Shown: positions 1 to 8,555, counted from the stretch's first letter. The stretch: DNA of 64,000 bases from JAATGI01 sp036510675 (GCA_036510675.1 DATCDN010000138.1:124001-188000); one strand, 5' to 3'. The notes: generated by a model not told the origin, from the letters alone. Numbers and translations are program-made.

Positions 1-227
1 CGGCGATGGCGCGCGCGCCGGTCCGGCCCCTGCCCGGCCCCCCCGCCGGCGCGCGGGCGCCGCAGCTTGCCGGCGCCAATGCGGCGCAACCACGGCTCGC
101 CGCCGGTGCGCCGCCGGCACGCGGCGGCCTCGATGGGCTGCTCGATCGGATTTTCGGCGCGGATAAGGCCGCCCCGGCGCGCCCCGCCCCGCCGCCGACT
201 TACTCCCCGTCCATGCGCTATCGCTGA
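1..227 (+). CDS. C-terminal fragment of an unidentified protein
   Basis: An open frame enters from the left edge and stops with TGA at 225-227. The visible 70 or so residues are rich in Ala, Pro, Gly and Arg, followed by a short segment GLLDRIFGADK and a Pro-rich tail. This looks like a low-complexity C-terminus, not a recognisable domain. It converges on the next gene and overlaps its end by 10 bases. The start lies outside the window, so no function can be given. In such GC-rich DNA a chance open frame remains possible. Confidence 0.4.
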   Translation, partial: AMARAPVRPLPGPPAGARAPQLAGANAAQPRLAAGAPPARGGLDGLLDRIFGADKAAPARPAPPPTYSPSMRYR

Positions 228-1051
228 GGGTCGCCGCCCACGGCGCCGCGCCACGCCACCAATTCGCGATAGAAGCCCGCCAGCAGGCTGGCGCTGAGCG
301 CGACCAGCAGCATGTCGGTGATCGACTCGACGAGGCCGGAGAGGATAGTGAGGCCGAGCGGCGGCTGCGCCAGGACATCGGCGCCGGGCGCGGTCAGAAC
401 CACGGTCGAGAGCAGGATCGCCGTCACGATCGTGGCCACGACCGTCACCGGCAGCGTCGTCACGATGCTCGCCGCGATCAGCCGCCAGGTATGGCCACGC
501 AACAGCCGCCACGCCGCCCCGATGCCCAAGGGCTGGCCGCACGCCGCCGCCGGAAACACCAGGCTACAGCGCACCGCCACCAGCGTCACCGCCAAGCCGG
601 CGATGACCGCCAGCAGCGCGACCACCGCCACGGTGGCGGTGCTGTCGGCCATCCGCGCCATGGTTACGGCGGCGACCGCGACCACCGTGCCGATCAGCGC
701 ATAGACGACGCAGCCATAAATCAGAAAGCGCGCCCAGGCGCGGAAAAAGGACGCCGCTGGCTGCCGATGGGGATCGCCGACCAGGATCGATTGATGCCAG
801 CGCACCGCGAAGGCGCTGGCGGCCAACAGCGTGACGACCGCCTGGCCGATGTCGATCGCGTCGAATTGCAGGTCCCCGGTGGCGTGGCGCCCCGGCACCA
901 GAAGGTTGGGCACGATCCGCGCCGCCAAGAGGGCCAACAGCATGATCCAGCCGAGATCGAGGATCTGCCCCATCCGGCCGAACACCGTGCGATAGGCAAA
1001 GCGCACTATCGTTCCCACCGCAACCTTGCGCGGCCGCTCCGATCCGTCCAT
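218..1051 (-). CDS. Polytopic membrane protein, function unknown
   Basis: A protein of 277 residues with about six hydrophobic segments, spread from roughly residue 30 to the last 30 residues, so an inner-membrane protein. I recognise no catalytic motif. It lies 86 bases downstream of phoB on the same strand and could be co-transcribed with the pst operon, but nothing in its sequence links it to phosphate. The chosen ATG gives MDGSERPRK. An in-frame ATG at 1117 would add 22 residues, and neither start has a strong ribosome-binding site. A much longer upstream reading runs through phoB and is rejected. Confidence 0.6.
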   Translation of the reverse strand: MDGSERPRKVAVGTIVRFAYRTVFGRMGQILDLGWIMLLALLAARIVPNLLVPGRHATGDLQFDAIDIGQAVVTLLAASAFAVRWHQSILVGDPHRQPAASFFRAWARFLIYGCVVYALIGTVVAVAAVTMARMADSTATVAVVALLAVIAGLAVTLVAVRCSLVFPAAACGQPLGIGAAWRLLRGHTWRLIAASIVTTLPVTVVATIVTAILLSTVVLTAPGADVLAQPPLGLTILSGLVESITDMLLVALSASLLAGFYRELVAWRGAVGGDPQR

Positions 1052-1137
1052 TCCGCCGCGCCCCGCCACCTCGTCAGGCGCGGGAGCATGCCCGCGACCC
1101 GCCGGCGCCGCAAGCATCGCGATGGGGCGGCGCGGCC

Positions 1138-1833
1138 CTATTGCGCGGCGGTGTCGAGCGCGTAGCCGGCGGCGCGGACGGTGCGGATAAGGTCGGGGCG
1201 CCCACCCTCGTTCAGCGCCTTGCGCAGCCGGCGGATATGAACATCGACGGTGCGCGGCTCGACTTCGGCGTCGCGGCCCCACACGCCATCGAGCAATTGC
1301 TCGCGCGAGAACACGCGGCCCGGCCGCTCCAAGACGAAGCGCAGCAGGCGAAACTCGGTCGGGCCGAGCCGCACCGGCGCGCCGGCGCGCGCCACGCGAT
1401 GCGCGTGCAAATCCATGACGAGGTCGGAAAAGCCCAGTGTCCGCGCCACCGTCGAGGGGCGGGCGCGGCGGATCACGGCGCGCAGCCGCGCGATCAATTC
1501 CGAGGGGCTGAACGGCTTGACGATGTAATCGTCGGCGCCGCTGTCGAGGCCACGCACCCGATCCCCCTCCTCGCCGCGCGCCGTCAGGATAATCACCGGC
1601 ATTTCGCGCCACGCCGGCACGCGGCGGATCTGGCGACAGATTTCGAGGCCCGAGACGCGTGGCAGCATCCAATCCAGCAGCACGGCGTCGGGCGGCGCCT
1701 CGCGCAGTAGCAGCAGCGCCTCCTCGCCGTCATGCGCCTCGGTGACGACGAAGCCTTCTTTTTCAAGATTGTAGCGCAGCATCGTCACCAACGCCGCTTC
1801 ATCCTCCACCACCAGCACGCTTGGACCCGGCAT
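1138..1833 (-). CDS. phoB: Phosphate regulon response regulator PhoB
   Basis: OmpR/PhoB-class response regulator of 231 residues, the usual length. The receiver domain (residues 4-118) has the acidic pair E10/D11, the phospho-acceptor Asp54 in VLLDW, Thr84 in ILTAR and Lys106 in IVKPF. The C-terminal winged helix (about 130-228) contains RTVDVHIRRLRKAL and ends RTVRAAGYAL, the PhoB-type signature. Phosphorylated PhoB activates Pho-box promoters under phosphate limitation. It is the last recognisable gene of the pst operon. Its ATG shares one base with the phoU stop (TGATG), which implies translational coupling. Its likely partner kinase is at 10879-12261, not adjacent. Confidence 0.95.
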   Translation of the reverse strand: MPGPSVLVVEDEAALVTMLRYNLEKEGFVVTEAHDGEEALLLLREAPPDAVLLDWMLPRVSGLEICRQIRRVPAWREMPVIILTARGEEGDRVRGLDSGADDYIVKPFSPSELIARLRAVIRRARPSTVARTLGFSDLVMDLHAHRVARAGAPVRLGPTEFRLLRFVLERPGRVFSREQLLDGVWGRDAEVEPRTVDVHIRRLRKALNEGGRPDLIRTVRAAGYALDTAAQ

Positions 1834-2570
1834 CAGGCGGACTCCTGGGGCGCGCCCTCGTCGCCGCCCGGCCCGCTCTGCATGCTGGTGCGGTCGCGCT
1901 TGGGGCGCAGCTGGTTGAGCGCGACGCCATGGACGAAGAAGTAGATCGTCTCGGCGATATTGGTGGTGAGATCGCCGACCCGTTCCAGATTCTTGGCCAT
2001 GAACAGAAGATGGGTGGAGACGGTGATGTTGCGCGGGTCCTCGATCATATAGGTCAGCAGCTCGCGGAAGAGGCTGGTGTACATCTCGTCGAGCTCTTCG
2101 TCGCGCAGCCACACCGTCAGCGCCCGGTCGGCGTCGCGGGCGACATAGGCGTCGAGAATGTCCTTCACCATCTGCTGGCAGAAATTACCCATGCGCGGAA
2201 TTGCATGCACCGGCCGCACCGGCGGGTTCAGCGACAGCACCAGCGAGCGCTTGGCGACGTTGGCCGCGTAATCGCCGATGCGTTCGAGGTCGCTCGAAAT
2301 CTTCAGCGAGGCCACGATCTGACGCAGATCGCGGGCCATCGGCTGGCGCAGCGCCAAGAGCCGCACCACCAGGCTTTCGACCTCGCGGTCCAATTCGTCG
2401 ACCGCGCCGTCGCCTTCCACCACGCGGGTCGCGAGCGGCGTATCGCGCTTCGCCACCGCCTCGATCGCGGCGGCAAGCTGGCTCTCCGCCAGGCCGCCCA
2501 TCTGGGTGATGGTATTGTCGAGGCGCCGCAGCTCGTCGTCATAGCTCTTGATGATGTGGTCGGATGCCAT
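1833..2570 (-). CDS. phoU: Phosphate transport regulator PhoU
   Basis: A 245-residue all-helical protein with two PhoU repeats (about 10-110 and 115-215). Each carries the metal-binding type motif: ISSDLERIGDYAAN in the first, and AKNLERVGDLTTNIAE in the second. PhoU links the Pst transporter to the PhoR/PhoB system and keeps the regulon off when phosphate is plentiful. It sits between pstB and phoB, 12 bases after the pstB stop. The last 20 or so residues form a polar tail beyond the second repeat (GPGGDEGAPQ), longer than in many homologues. Confidence 0.96.
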   Translation of the reverse strand: MASDHIIKSYDDELRRLDNTITQMGGLAESQLAAAIEAVAKRDTPLATRVVEGDGAVDELDREVESLVVRLLALRQPMARDLRQIVASLKISSDLERIGDYAANVAKRSLVLSLNPPVRPVHAIPRMGNFCQQMVKDILDAYVARDADRALTVWLRDEELDEMYTSLFRELLTYMIEDPRNITVSTHLLFMAKNLERVGDLTTNIAETIYFFVHGVALNQLRPKRDRTSMQSGPGGDEGAPQESA

Positions 2571-2582
2571 TCGCTTCTCGCC

Positions 2583-3467
2583 TCAGCCGAAGCGGCCGGT
2601 GATGTAGTCCTCGGTCTGCTTTTGGCCTGGATGGGTGAAGATGGTTTCGGTCTCGTCGAATTCGACCAGCGCGCCCAGATACATGAACGCGGTGTAGTCG
2701 GAACTGCGCGCCGCCTGCTGCATGTTGTGGGTGACGATGACGATGCAATAGTCGGATTTCAGCTCGGCGATCAGCTCCTCGATGCGCTGGGTCGAGATCG
2801 GGTCGAGGGCCGACGCCGGCTCGTCCAGCAGCAGGATTTCGGGCTTCACCGCGATGGCGCGCGCGATGCACAGACGCTGCTGCTGGCCGCCGGACAGCGA
2901 CAGGCCGCTCTGGCGCAGCTTGTCCTTGACCTCGTTCCACAGGGCGGCGCGCTGCAACGCCTCCTCGACGCGTTCATCCAGCTCGCGCGAACGCAGCCGC
3001 TGATAGAGCCGGATGCCGAACGCGACATTGTCATAGATCGACATCGGGAACGGTGTCGGCTTCTGAAACACCATGCCGATCTTGGCGCGCAGCAGATTGA
3101 GGTCCTGGCCCGGATCGAGAATGTTGTGCCCATCCACCAGCACTTCGCCGGTCGCGCGCTGATCGGGATAAAGCTCATAGATGCGGTTCAGCACGCGCAG
3201 CAGCGTCGACTTGCCGCAACCCGAGGGGCCGATGAAGGCGGTCACCCGCTTGTCGTAGAGTGGCAGGCCGATGCCCTTCAGCGCCTCATATTGCTTGTAA
3301 TAAAAACGCAAATCCTTGACCTCGCATTTCACCGCCGGCTTCGGAGCGGCGGCGGCGACGGGGTGCGCGGTGGTTTGCATCGGTTCTATTTTTGGCATCG
3401 GGGCTTTGGCGGTTCGCGGCGGTGGAGTCACGGCGCCAGAATACTCCCCTGAAAAACCCGTTGTCAT
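2583..3467 (-). CDS. pstB: Phosphate ABC transporter ATP-binding protein PstB
   Basis: The ATPase of the high-affinity phosphate importer, 294 residues. Visible motifs are Walker A GPSGCGKST (80-88), signature LSGGQQQR (191-198), Walker B ILLLDEPASALDP (211-223) and the H-loop VTHN. The region PTPFPMSIYDNVAFG is typical of PstB. About 45 residues precede the catalytic domain and are Pro/Ala-rich, longer than the E. coli protein. An internal ATG at about residue 24 or 30 is therefore possible. The chosen ATG overlaps the pstA stop as ATGA, which supports coupled translation. Confidence 0.96.
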   Translation of the reverse strand: MTTGFSGEYSGAVTPPPRTAKAPMPKIEPMQTTAHPVAAAAPKPAVKCEVKDLRFYYKQYEALKGIGLPLYDKRVTAFIGPSGCGKSTLLRVLNRIYELYPDQRATGEVLVDGHNILDPGQDLNLLRAKIGMVFQKPTPFPMSIYDNVAFGIRLYQRLRSRELDERVEEALQRAALWNEVKDKLRQSGLSLSGGQQQRLCIARAIAVKPEILLLDEPASALDPISTQRIEELIAELKSDYCIVIVTHNMQQAARSSDYTAFMYLGALVEFDETETIFTHPGQKQTEDYITGRFG

Positions 3468-4315
3468 GGTGTCCGGCTGCTCCACCCGGCGAGCATCCGC
3501 GCCAGGACATTGAGGATCAGAATGGTGAAGGTGATCAGCATCGCCCCGCCCCAGGCCAGCGTGCGCCAATCATCATAGGGGCTGAGCGCGAACTGGAAGA
3601 TCACCACCGGCAGGTTGGCGATGGGCGCATTCATGTTCGCGCTCCAGAACTGGTTGTTGAGCGCGGTGAACAGCAGCGGCGCGGTCTCGCCGGCGATGCG
3701 CGCCACCGCCAGCATCACGCCGGTCAAAATGCCCTGCATCGCCGCGCGATAGATCACCTGGACGATCACCCGCCATTGCGGCGTGCCCAGCGCGGCGGCC
3801 GCCTCGCGCAAGCCATGCGGCACCAGTTCCAGCATGTTCTCGGTGGTGCGCACCACCACGGGGATGACGATCAGCGCCAGCGCCGCGCTGCCGGCCCAGG
3901 CCGAGAAATGCCCCATCGGCACGACCACGATCTGATAGACGAACAGGCCGATGATGATCGACGGCGCCGACAGCAGGATGTCGTTGACGAAGCGCACCAC
4001 GGACGCCAGCACGCTGCCTTTGCCGAATTCGGAGAGGAAGGTGCCCGTCAGCATGCCGACCGGGGTCCCGACCAGCGTCGCCACGATGGTCATGATCAGG
4101 CTGCCATAGATGGCGTTGGCGAGGCCGCCGGCGCTGCCCGGCGGCGGGGTGCTGGTGGTGAAGAGCGTCCCGCTGATCGCCGGAATGCCGTTGCGCAGCA
4201 GCGCATAAAGCACCAGGAACAGGAAGATCAGACCGAGCGCCGTCGCCGCCATCGAAGCGGCGAGCCAGAGCCGATTGGCGACGCGCCGTCGGGCATAGCG
4301 GCCCATGCTGATCAT
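3464..4315 (-). CDS. pstA: Phosphate ABC transporter permease PstA
   Basis: Inner-membrane permease of 283 residues with six predicted transmembrane helices. The BPD-transporter loop is visible around EAAAALGTPQWRVIVQVIYRA (roughly residues 170-190), followed by ARIAGETAPLLFTA, a PstA hallmark. It pairs with PstC to form the phosphate channel energised by PstB. It overlaps pstC upstream and pstB downstream by four bases each. The product begins MISMGRYARRR, and the second Met could also serve as start. Confidence 0.96.
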   Translation of the reverse strand: MISMGRYARRRVANRLWLAASMAATALGLIFLFLVLYALLRNGIPAISGTLFTTSTPPPGSAGGLANAIYGSLIMTIVATLVGTPVGMLTGTFLSEFGKGSVLASVVRFVNDILLSAPSIIIGLFVYQIVVVPMGHFSAWAGSAALALIVIPVVVRTTENMLELVPHGLREAAAALGTPQWRVIVQVIYRAAMQGILTGVMLAVARIAGETAPLLFTALNNQFWSANMNAPIANLPVVIFQFALSPYDDWRTLAWGGAMLITFTILILNVLARMLAGWSSRTP

Positions 4316-5265
4316 GTCCCCGCCTGGCGCTGCAATCGGATCAGCATGTATTTCGCCGCCGCCAGCACCAGGAAGGTGATGACGAACAGGATGAACCCCA
4401 GCGCGAACAGCGACGAGACATAGAGCGGCGTTACCGCCTCGGTGAACTCGTTGGCGAGCGTCGCCGAAATGGTGGTGCCCGGCGCCAGCAGCGAGGTGTG
4501 GATCTCATGCGCGTTGCCGATGACGAAGGTCACCGCCATGGTCTCCCCCAGGGCGCGGCCCAACCCCAGCATCACGCCGCCGATAATGCCGGTTCGGGTA
4601 TAGGGCACGACGATGTCGCGCACCACTTCCGACGTGGTGGCGCCCAACCCATAGGCGGATTCGCGCAGCATCGGCGGCACCGTCAGGAAGACATCGCGCG
4701 TCACCGCGGTGATGAAGGGCAGCACCATCATCGCCAGAATGAAGCCGGCGGTCAGGATGCCCAGTCCCAAGGGCGGCCCCTCGAACAACAGGCCAATCAG
4801 CGGAATGTTGCCCAGCGTATCGATGAGAACCGGCTGCACGGTTTCCTGCAGGAACGGCGCCAGCACGAACAGGCCCCAAATGCCATAGATGATGCTGGGT
4901 ATCCCGGCCAGCAGCTCGATCATGGTGCCGATCGGCCGGCGCAAAAACGGCGGACATAGTTCGGTCAGGAAGACCGCGACCCCCAACGCGAGGGGCACGC
5001 CGATCAGCATCGCGATCGCCGAGGTGGCCAGCGTGCCGAAGATCGCCGGCAGGGCGCCATATTCGTCCTTGACCGGATTCCACGCCATGCTGGTGAGGAA
5101 GCCGGGGCCGAAATGCGCGAAGGCCGGCCAGGCCCCGACGCCCAGCGCCACCATCACCCCGCCCAGCAGCAGCAGCACCAGGATGGCGAAGGCCCGCGTG
5201 GCATTGCGAAACAGCAAATCCCACAGACGCTGCCGATCGTGCCGCGCAACCATCGCAATCGTCAT
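4312..5265 (-). CDS. pstC: Phosphate ABC transporter permease PstC
   Basis: Inner-membrane permease of 317 residues, first gene of the pst operon. It has six or seven hydrophobic helices. PstC-type sequences include GIWGLFVLAPF, the EAA-like loop ESAYGLGATTSEVVRDIVVPY (kept here as a position around residues 200-220) and GRALGETMAVTFVIGNA. No gene for the periplasmic binding protein PstS lies upstream or downstream in the window, so PstS must be supplied from elsewhere. A Pho box lies 49 bases before the start codon. Confidence 0.96.
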   Translation of the reverse strand: MTIAMVARHDRQRLWDLLFRNATRAFAILVLLLLGGVMVALGVGAWPAFAHFGPGFLTSMAWNPVKDEYGALPAIFGTLATSAIAMLIGVPLALGVAVFLTELCPPFLRRPIGTMIELLAGIPSIIYGIWGLFVLAPFLQETVQPVLIDTLGNIPLIGLLFEGPPLGLGILTAGFILAMMVLPFITAVTRDVFLTVPPMLRESAYGLGATTSEVVRDIVVPYTRTGIIGGVMLGLGRALGETMAVTFVIGNAHEIHTSLLAPGTTISATLANEFTEAVTPLYVSSLFALGFILFVITFLVLAAAKYMLIRLQRQAGT

Positions 5266-5313
5266 GTCGGAAAAACGCCTTTCCCTGGGACGGGGAAGGA
5301 GTAGCCGGCCACT

Positions 5314-5331
5314 GTTACAAGTTTATGACAG
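5314..5331 (-). promoter_or_regulatory. Pho box upstream of pstC
   Basis: Read on the minus strand the site is CTGTCATAAACTTGTAAC. The two 7-base half sites, CTGTCAT and TTGTAAC, are 11 bases apart start to start, the arrangement expected for PhoB dimers. It ends 48 bases before the pstC ATG. This matches the alphaproteobacterial Pho-box pattern and fits autoregulation of pstCAB-phoU-phoB by PhoB. Confidence 0.8.
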
Positions 5332-5366
5332 CACCGCCGATGAGTTGTGGATAACCGGCGGCGCGG

Positions 5367-5912
5367 CTATCCGCCGACCTCGCGGGCGGCGGCGAGCCAG
5401 CGGAACGCCGCGATATCGGGCGCCGGATGGACCGTGCCGCAGCCGCCACAGGTCCGCAACGCGGCGTCGGTGGCGAAGCGTTGGCCCTCAGCATGGTACA
5501 TTTCCTGCGCGATCGCCTTGGCACTGTCCCACACCGCGCGATGAAGCTCGGCGCCGCAGCCACCGCAAAACCATGCCATGCCTTCGAGACCCGCCGGCTG
5601 TGGCTTGTAGCGCAACATGACGTTTTCCTCGGTCGGCACGATCCGGTGCGGCGCGCCCGCCGGAATGTAAATGCAGTCACCCGCCTTCACCGTGAAACTG
5701 TCGATCGACACGCCTTTGAATTCGACCGTTCCGGCCCCGGATAGCGCCAGCAGCATCGTGTCCTTTTCGCAGATCAGGTGAAATGGCTGCGGCCGGTCGT
5801 TGCGGCTGAGGTGAACCTGAATCTGGATGTCGTCCGGCAGCATCGGCATGTCATCATAGGAGCCAAGCTTCCGGCTTTCGCGCAGCGCCTGAAACGTCTT
5901 CTTGCGCGGCAT
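5367..5912 (-). CDS. 3-hydroxyanthranilate 3,4-dioxygenase-like cupin (copy 1)
   Basis: A 181-residue protein with a single cupin barrel followed by a zinc-ribbon-like tail. Candidate metal ligands are the His of PFHLICEKD with a nearby acidic residue, and the His of PAGAPHRI. The C-terminus carries CGGC and, about 40 residues later, CGGC-GTVHP. Bacterial 3-hydroxyanthranilate dioxygenases have the same cupin plus rubredoxin-like CxxC pairs. The acidic ligand is offset from the usual H-x5-E spacing, so the exact substrate is uncertain. It starts 8 bases after the second cupin gene stops, and both probably act in one aromatic-cleavage step or complex. It may be cytosolic, since no signal peptide is seen. 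Confidence 0.7.
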   Translation of the reverse strand: MPRKKTFQALRESRKLGSYDDMPMLPDDIQIQVHLSRNDRPQPFHLICEKDTMLLALSGAGTVEFKGVSIDSFTVKAGDCIYIPAGAPHRIVPTEENVMLRYKPQPAGLEGMAWFCGGCGAELHRAVWDSAKAIAQEMYHAEGQRFATDAALRTCGGCGTVHPAPDIAAFRWLAAAREVGG

Positions 5913-5920
5913 CCTTGCCT

Positions 5921-6613
5921 CTATTTCCCCGGCGTGCCGGCGGTGGCGGCGAGCAGGGCTTTTCGGCCGGCGATCGCGGCATCGCTCTGGACCGCATACC
6001 GGTCCCAGCCCCAAGCGGCCACCGGGAATGGCGCATTGACGTGGCCGCAATGCGGGCAGGTGCGCCGCCCCACATCGTCATTGAATTCGGCGAACAGGGC
6101 GGGCATGGCCGCGATCGAAACGAAGGGATAATCGGCCTCATGCGCGTCGGGCGCCGGTGTCGCATCGTATTCCTTGAAGAAAATTTCCTCATGGCATTTG
6201 ACGCAACGCAGGCTGCACGCTTCGGTCTGCGGCCCGGCTTCCGCCTGGCGCTGGGTGATGATCATGATCGCGAACGAATTCGGGTCCTTCTCGCGCTTCA
6301 GGAACGAATTGACGCCATGCACGCGGGCGCCGACGAATACCTGTCCGGTCGCGAGCACGCCGCCATTGGCGGCCAGCGTCACCACCACTTCATCCTGGGT
6401 ATTGTGGTGGAAGAAGTGGCCGTAATCGGCGTCCGGCCCGCCGAGGATCATGGCGCCCGCCGGCACCATCGCGCCCGGATGAAGATAGGGGAACAGCGGG
6501 ATGAGCTGGGTATTGCCGTGCTGCATCGCCTCGAAGGCGTTGACGCGCAGCGGTGGCCGGTCGGCGCGCGGCGGCGCGATCACCAGCATCGGCTCTTGCG
6601 TATCGTCGGGCAT
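5921..6613 (-). CDS. 3-hydroxyanthranilate 3,4-dioxygenase-like cupin (copy 2)
   Basis: A 230-residue paralogue of the downstream gene. The cupin segment has HHNTQDE, which fits the H-x5-E metal motif of 3-hydroxyanthranilate dioxygenases, and a later His in GARVHGVNSF. The zinc-ribbon half sites are CVKC and CPHCGHVN, separated by about 55 residues instead of about 40. It is therefore a diverged copy, and probably the one with the more intact iron site. Gene order is regulator, small protein, this gene, then copy 1, all minus strand with short gaps. Substrate is not deducible from sequence alone. Confidence 0.68.
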   Translation of the reverse strand: MPDDTQEPMLVIAPPRADRPPLRVNAFEAMQHGNTQLIPLFPYLHPGAMVPAGAMILGGPDADYGHFFHHNTQDEVVVTLAANGGVLATGQVFVGARVHGVNSFLKREKDPNSFAIMIITQRQAEAGPQTEACSLRCVKCHEEIFFKEYDATPAPDAHEADYPFVSIAAMPALFAEFNDDVGRRTCPHCGHVNAPFPVAAWGWDRYAVQSDAAIAGRKALLAATAGTPGK

Positions 6614-6631
6614 GGCGGACTCCGCGCGGCC

Positions 6632-6913
6632 TTAACGCTTGCCGTATTGTTGCAGCATTTGCGCCATCTCATCGCGCGACTGGGCGAAATGCACCTCATG
6701 CATTTCGTCGATCGGGAAGCCCAGCACTTCCATCTGTTCCTCGACCTGCTCCTTGGTGTCGGCCTCGAACACGGAGACGATGAGCCCCGAGGCGATGTTG
6801 ACGTAAATCTGCCGGAAGGTCGCGATCTTGGCATCCAGCACATTGGCGGCGTTTTGCGCAAGATCGTCGCGCTTCAGCCCCGGCGTGCGGTGAATGGTGA
6901 TGAATTGCGGCAT
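6632..6913 (-). CDS. Small alpha/beta protein of the cupin cluster
   Basis: A 93-residue soluble protein starting MPQFITIHRTPGL, with alternating strand and helix pattern and a His-containing segment DEMHEVHFAQ. It resembles the small ferredoxin-fold proteins grouped under DUF4242, but that match is from memory and uncertain. The strong ribosome-binding site AAGGGAGAA precedes the ATG, which decides the start against a longer upstream reading. It is 18 bases upstream of the second cupin gene and likely belongs to its operon. Confidence 0.6.
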   Translation of the reverse strand: MPQFITIHRTPGLKRDDLAQNAANVLDAKIATFRQIYVNIASGLIVSVFEADTKEQVEEQMEVLGFPIDEMHEVHFAQSRDEMAQMLQQYGKR

Positions 6914-6933
6914 ATCGCTTCTCCCTTTTTTGT

Positions 6934-7515
6934 CTACAGCCCGACATCCTCGGCGAGGCGTCGGGTACGCCGTTCGGCCCAATCGTTACGATCCCGGTCG
7001 TCGGCGCGACGTTCGGCATCGAGCCGGCGCTGAACGCGGACGATGAGACGCTTGAAGGTCCGGATTTCGCTGTCCGATAAATCCGCCATCGCCCGGTCGT
7101 TCACGTCGCGGATCAGCGGCGCCATGGTCGCCGCGAGGCGCCGGCCGCGGGGTGTCAGATGGACCAGACTCTTGCGGCGGTCGTCGGTCGATTTGACCAC
7201 GCGGACCAGCCCTTCGCGTTCCAGAAGCTGGACCGCGACCACGGTCGTCGGCCCCTGGCGGCCGACCCGCCGGGTCAGCTCGCCGCTCGACAGACCGTCT
7301 TCTTCCCACAACTCGCGCAGATAGCGCCATTGGCTGACCGTGACGCCGTGCGCGTCGGCCTCGACGTCCATCGCCTCCTGCCAGCTCTCGGCGAGCCGAC
7401 GGACGTGATAGCCGACGCTGCGCGCCAGCGGGACGAGACCCTCCCCGGCAGGCTCGGGCATCACGGCGGCAAGGACGCGAAGATGATTCACGGGCAAACC
7501 CATGGGCAAATGCAT
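6934..7515 (-). CDS. MarR-family transcriptional regulator
   Basis: A 193-residue winged-helix regulator. The core (about residues 55-160) has TVSQWRYLRELWEEDGLSSGEL, a recognition helix near GPTTVVAVQLLEREGLV, and the wing signature STDDRRKSLVHLTPRG typical of MarR proteins. It ends 20 bases before the small gene, so it heads the cupin operon, and it is divergent from the TAXI-like gene. It likely controls both transcripts from the shared 59-base region. The inducer may be an aromatic acid, by analogy with the family. An in-frame ATG at 7503 is an alternative start. Confidence 0.85.
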   Translation of the reverse strand: MHLPMGLPVNHLRVLAAVMPEPAGEGLVPLARSVGYHVRRLAESWQEAMDVEADAHGVTVSQWRYLRELWEEDGLSSGELTRRVGRQGPTTVVAVQLLEREGLVRVVKSTDDRRKSLVHLTPRGRRLAATMAPLIRDVNDRAMADLSDSEIRTFKRLIVRVQRRLDAERRADDRDRNDWAERRTRRLAEDVGL

Positions 7516-7524
7516 AGATATCTA
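7515..7524. promoter_or_regulatory. Candidate MarR operator palindrome
   Basis: TAGATATCTA is a perfect 10-base palindrome at the edge of the marR coding start, in a conspicuously AT-rich stretch between divergent genes. Its place suggests autoregulation, but it is short, so the assignment is tentative. Confidence 0.35.
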
Positions 7525-7574
7525 CTAATCTTGTCAGAGTAAGTCTTTGCGCGGCTGTTGTCAAAGGAACGGGG

Positions 7575-8543
7575 ATGGCGATGGAAGCCCGGCTCGAGCG
7601 ACCGATTACCCTCAACATGATGGGCGATTGGGGGATCGCGAACCTTCACCGCATCTGCGGCTGGATCGGCGCCGAATTGTGGCGCCGATCGCCCGCGGGC
7701 TCGCGCTTAGCGACCTGGACCGGGCGCGGCGGCACCGACGCGATCGCGGCGGTTCTCGATGGCGAGGTGCAGACCGCCCTGTTCGTGCCCGCCGGTTTCG
7801 TGCGCACCATCTTCGAGGGGCGCGGCATCCTTCATCGCCCCGATGTCGGCCGCCTGCGCGCGCTGGCAACCCTGCCGCAGGACGACCGGCTGGTGTTCGC
7901 CATCGATGCCGGCTTCGGCATCGCCAGCTTTGCCGAGCTGCGCGCCAAGCGCCCGGCGCTGCGCCTCACCACCGCGCCCGATGACGGCGTCAACATGACC
8001 GGCTTTGCCGCGCATCGGATGCTGGAAGCGTCGGGCGTCGCCGCCGCCACGATCGAAAGCTGGGGCGGCAAAATGCTGCTCGGCGAGGCGCCGTGGGATA
8101 CCATCCCGCTGGCAACGCGCGGCGACGCCGACGCCGTGTTGTTTGAAGCGGTGATGACGCCGTTCTGGAAGGACCTATGCGCCACCCGGCGGATGAATTT
8201 CCTGCCCTTCGAGGAGACGGCGCTCGCCGCCGTCGAGCGCGACTTTGCCTGGCGGCGCGCCATGGTGCCCCAAGATCGGTTTCCCGGCTTGGCGTCGGCG
8301 TTCGAGGCGCTCGACTTTTCGGACTTTCTGCTCATCTGCCGTGACGATTTGCCGGACGATATCGCCTATGTCATCGCCGCCCTGCTCTGCGAGACGACGG
8401 ATATCCTGGAAAGCCAATATCGCCACATCCCACCCCGGGACAGTCCGGTGACCTATCCCTTGATACCGCGCAAGATCGCGGCCGCGCCGATCCCGCTGGC
8501 GCCGGGCGCGGAACGCTATTATCGCGAACACGGGCTGCGATAA
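7575..8543 (+). CDS. TAXI-type solute-binding protein without signal peptide
   Basis: A 322-residue protein resembling TRAP-associated TAXI substrate-binding subunits. An early segment WTGRGGTDAIAAVLDGEV matches the glycine-rich ligand loop, and the C-terminus ends PGAERYYREHGLR, as TAXI proteins do. The N-terminus, MAMEARLERPITLNMMGDWG, has no hydrophobic core, so it does not look exported, and no TRAP membrane gene is nearby. It may be a cytoplasmic sensor or a subfamily with a different role. It is divergent from the MarR gene and probably co-regulated with the cupin cluster. AAAGGA seven bases upstream supports the ATG. Confidence 0.65.
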   Translation: MAMEARLERPITLNMMGDWGIANLHRICGWIGAELWRRSPAGSRLATWTGRGGTDAIAAVLDGEVQTALFVPAGFVRTIFEGRGILHRPDVGRLRALATLPQDDRLVFAIDAGFGIASFAELRAKRPALRLTTAPDDGVNMTGFAAHRMLEASGVAAATIESWGGKMLLGEAPWDTIPLATRGDADAVLFEAVMTPFWKDLCATRRMNFLPFEETALAAVERDFAWRRAMVPQDRFPGLASAFEALDFSDFLLICRDDLPDDIAYVIAALLCETTDILESQYRHIPPRDSPVTYPLIPRKIAAAPIPLAPGAERYYREHGLR

Positions 8544-8555
8544 ATCGACTGTGCT

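Noticed and set aside
1821..3452. Long open frame on the plus strand, opposite phoU and pstB
   Set aside because: It mirrors well-supported genes, is rich in His, Arg, Gln and Asp in the manner of antisense frames in GC-rich DNA, and has no ribosome-binding site or domain.
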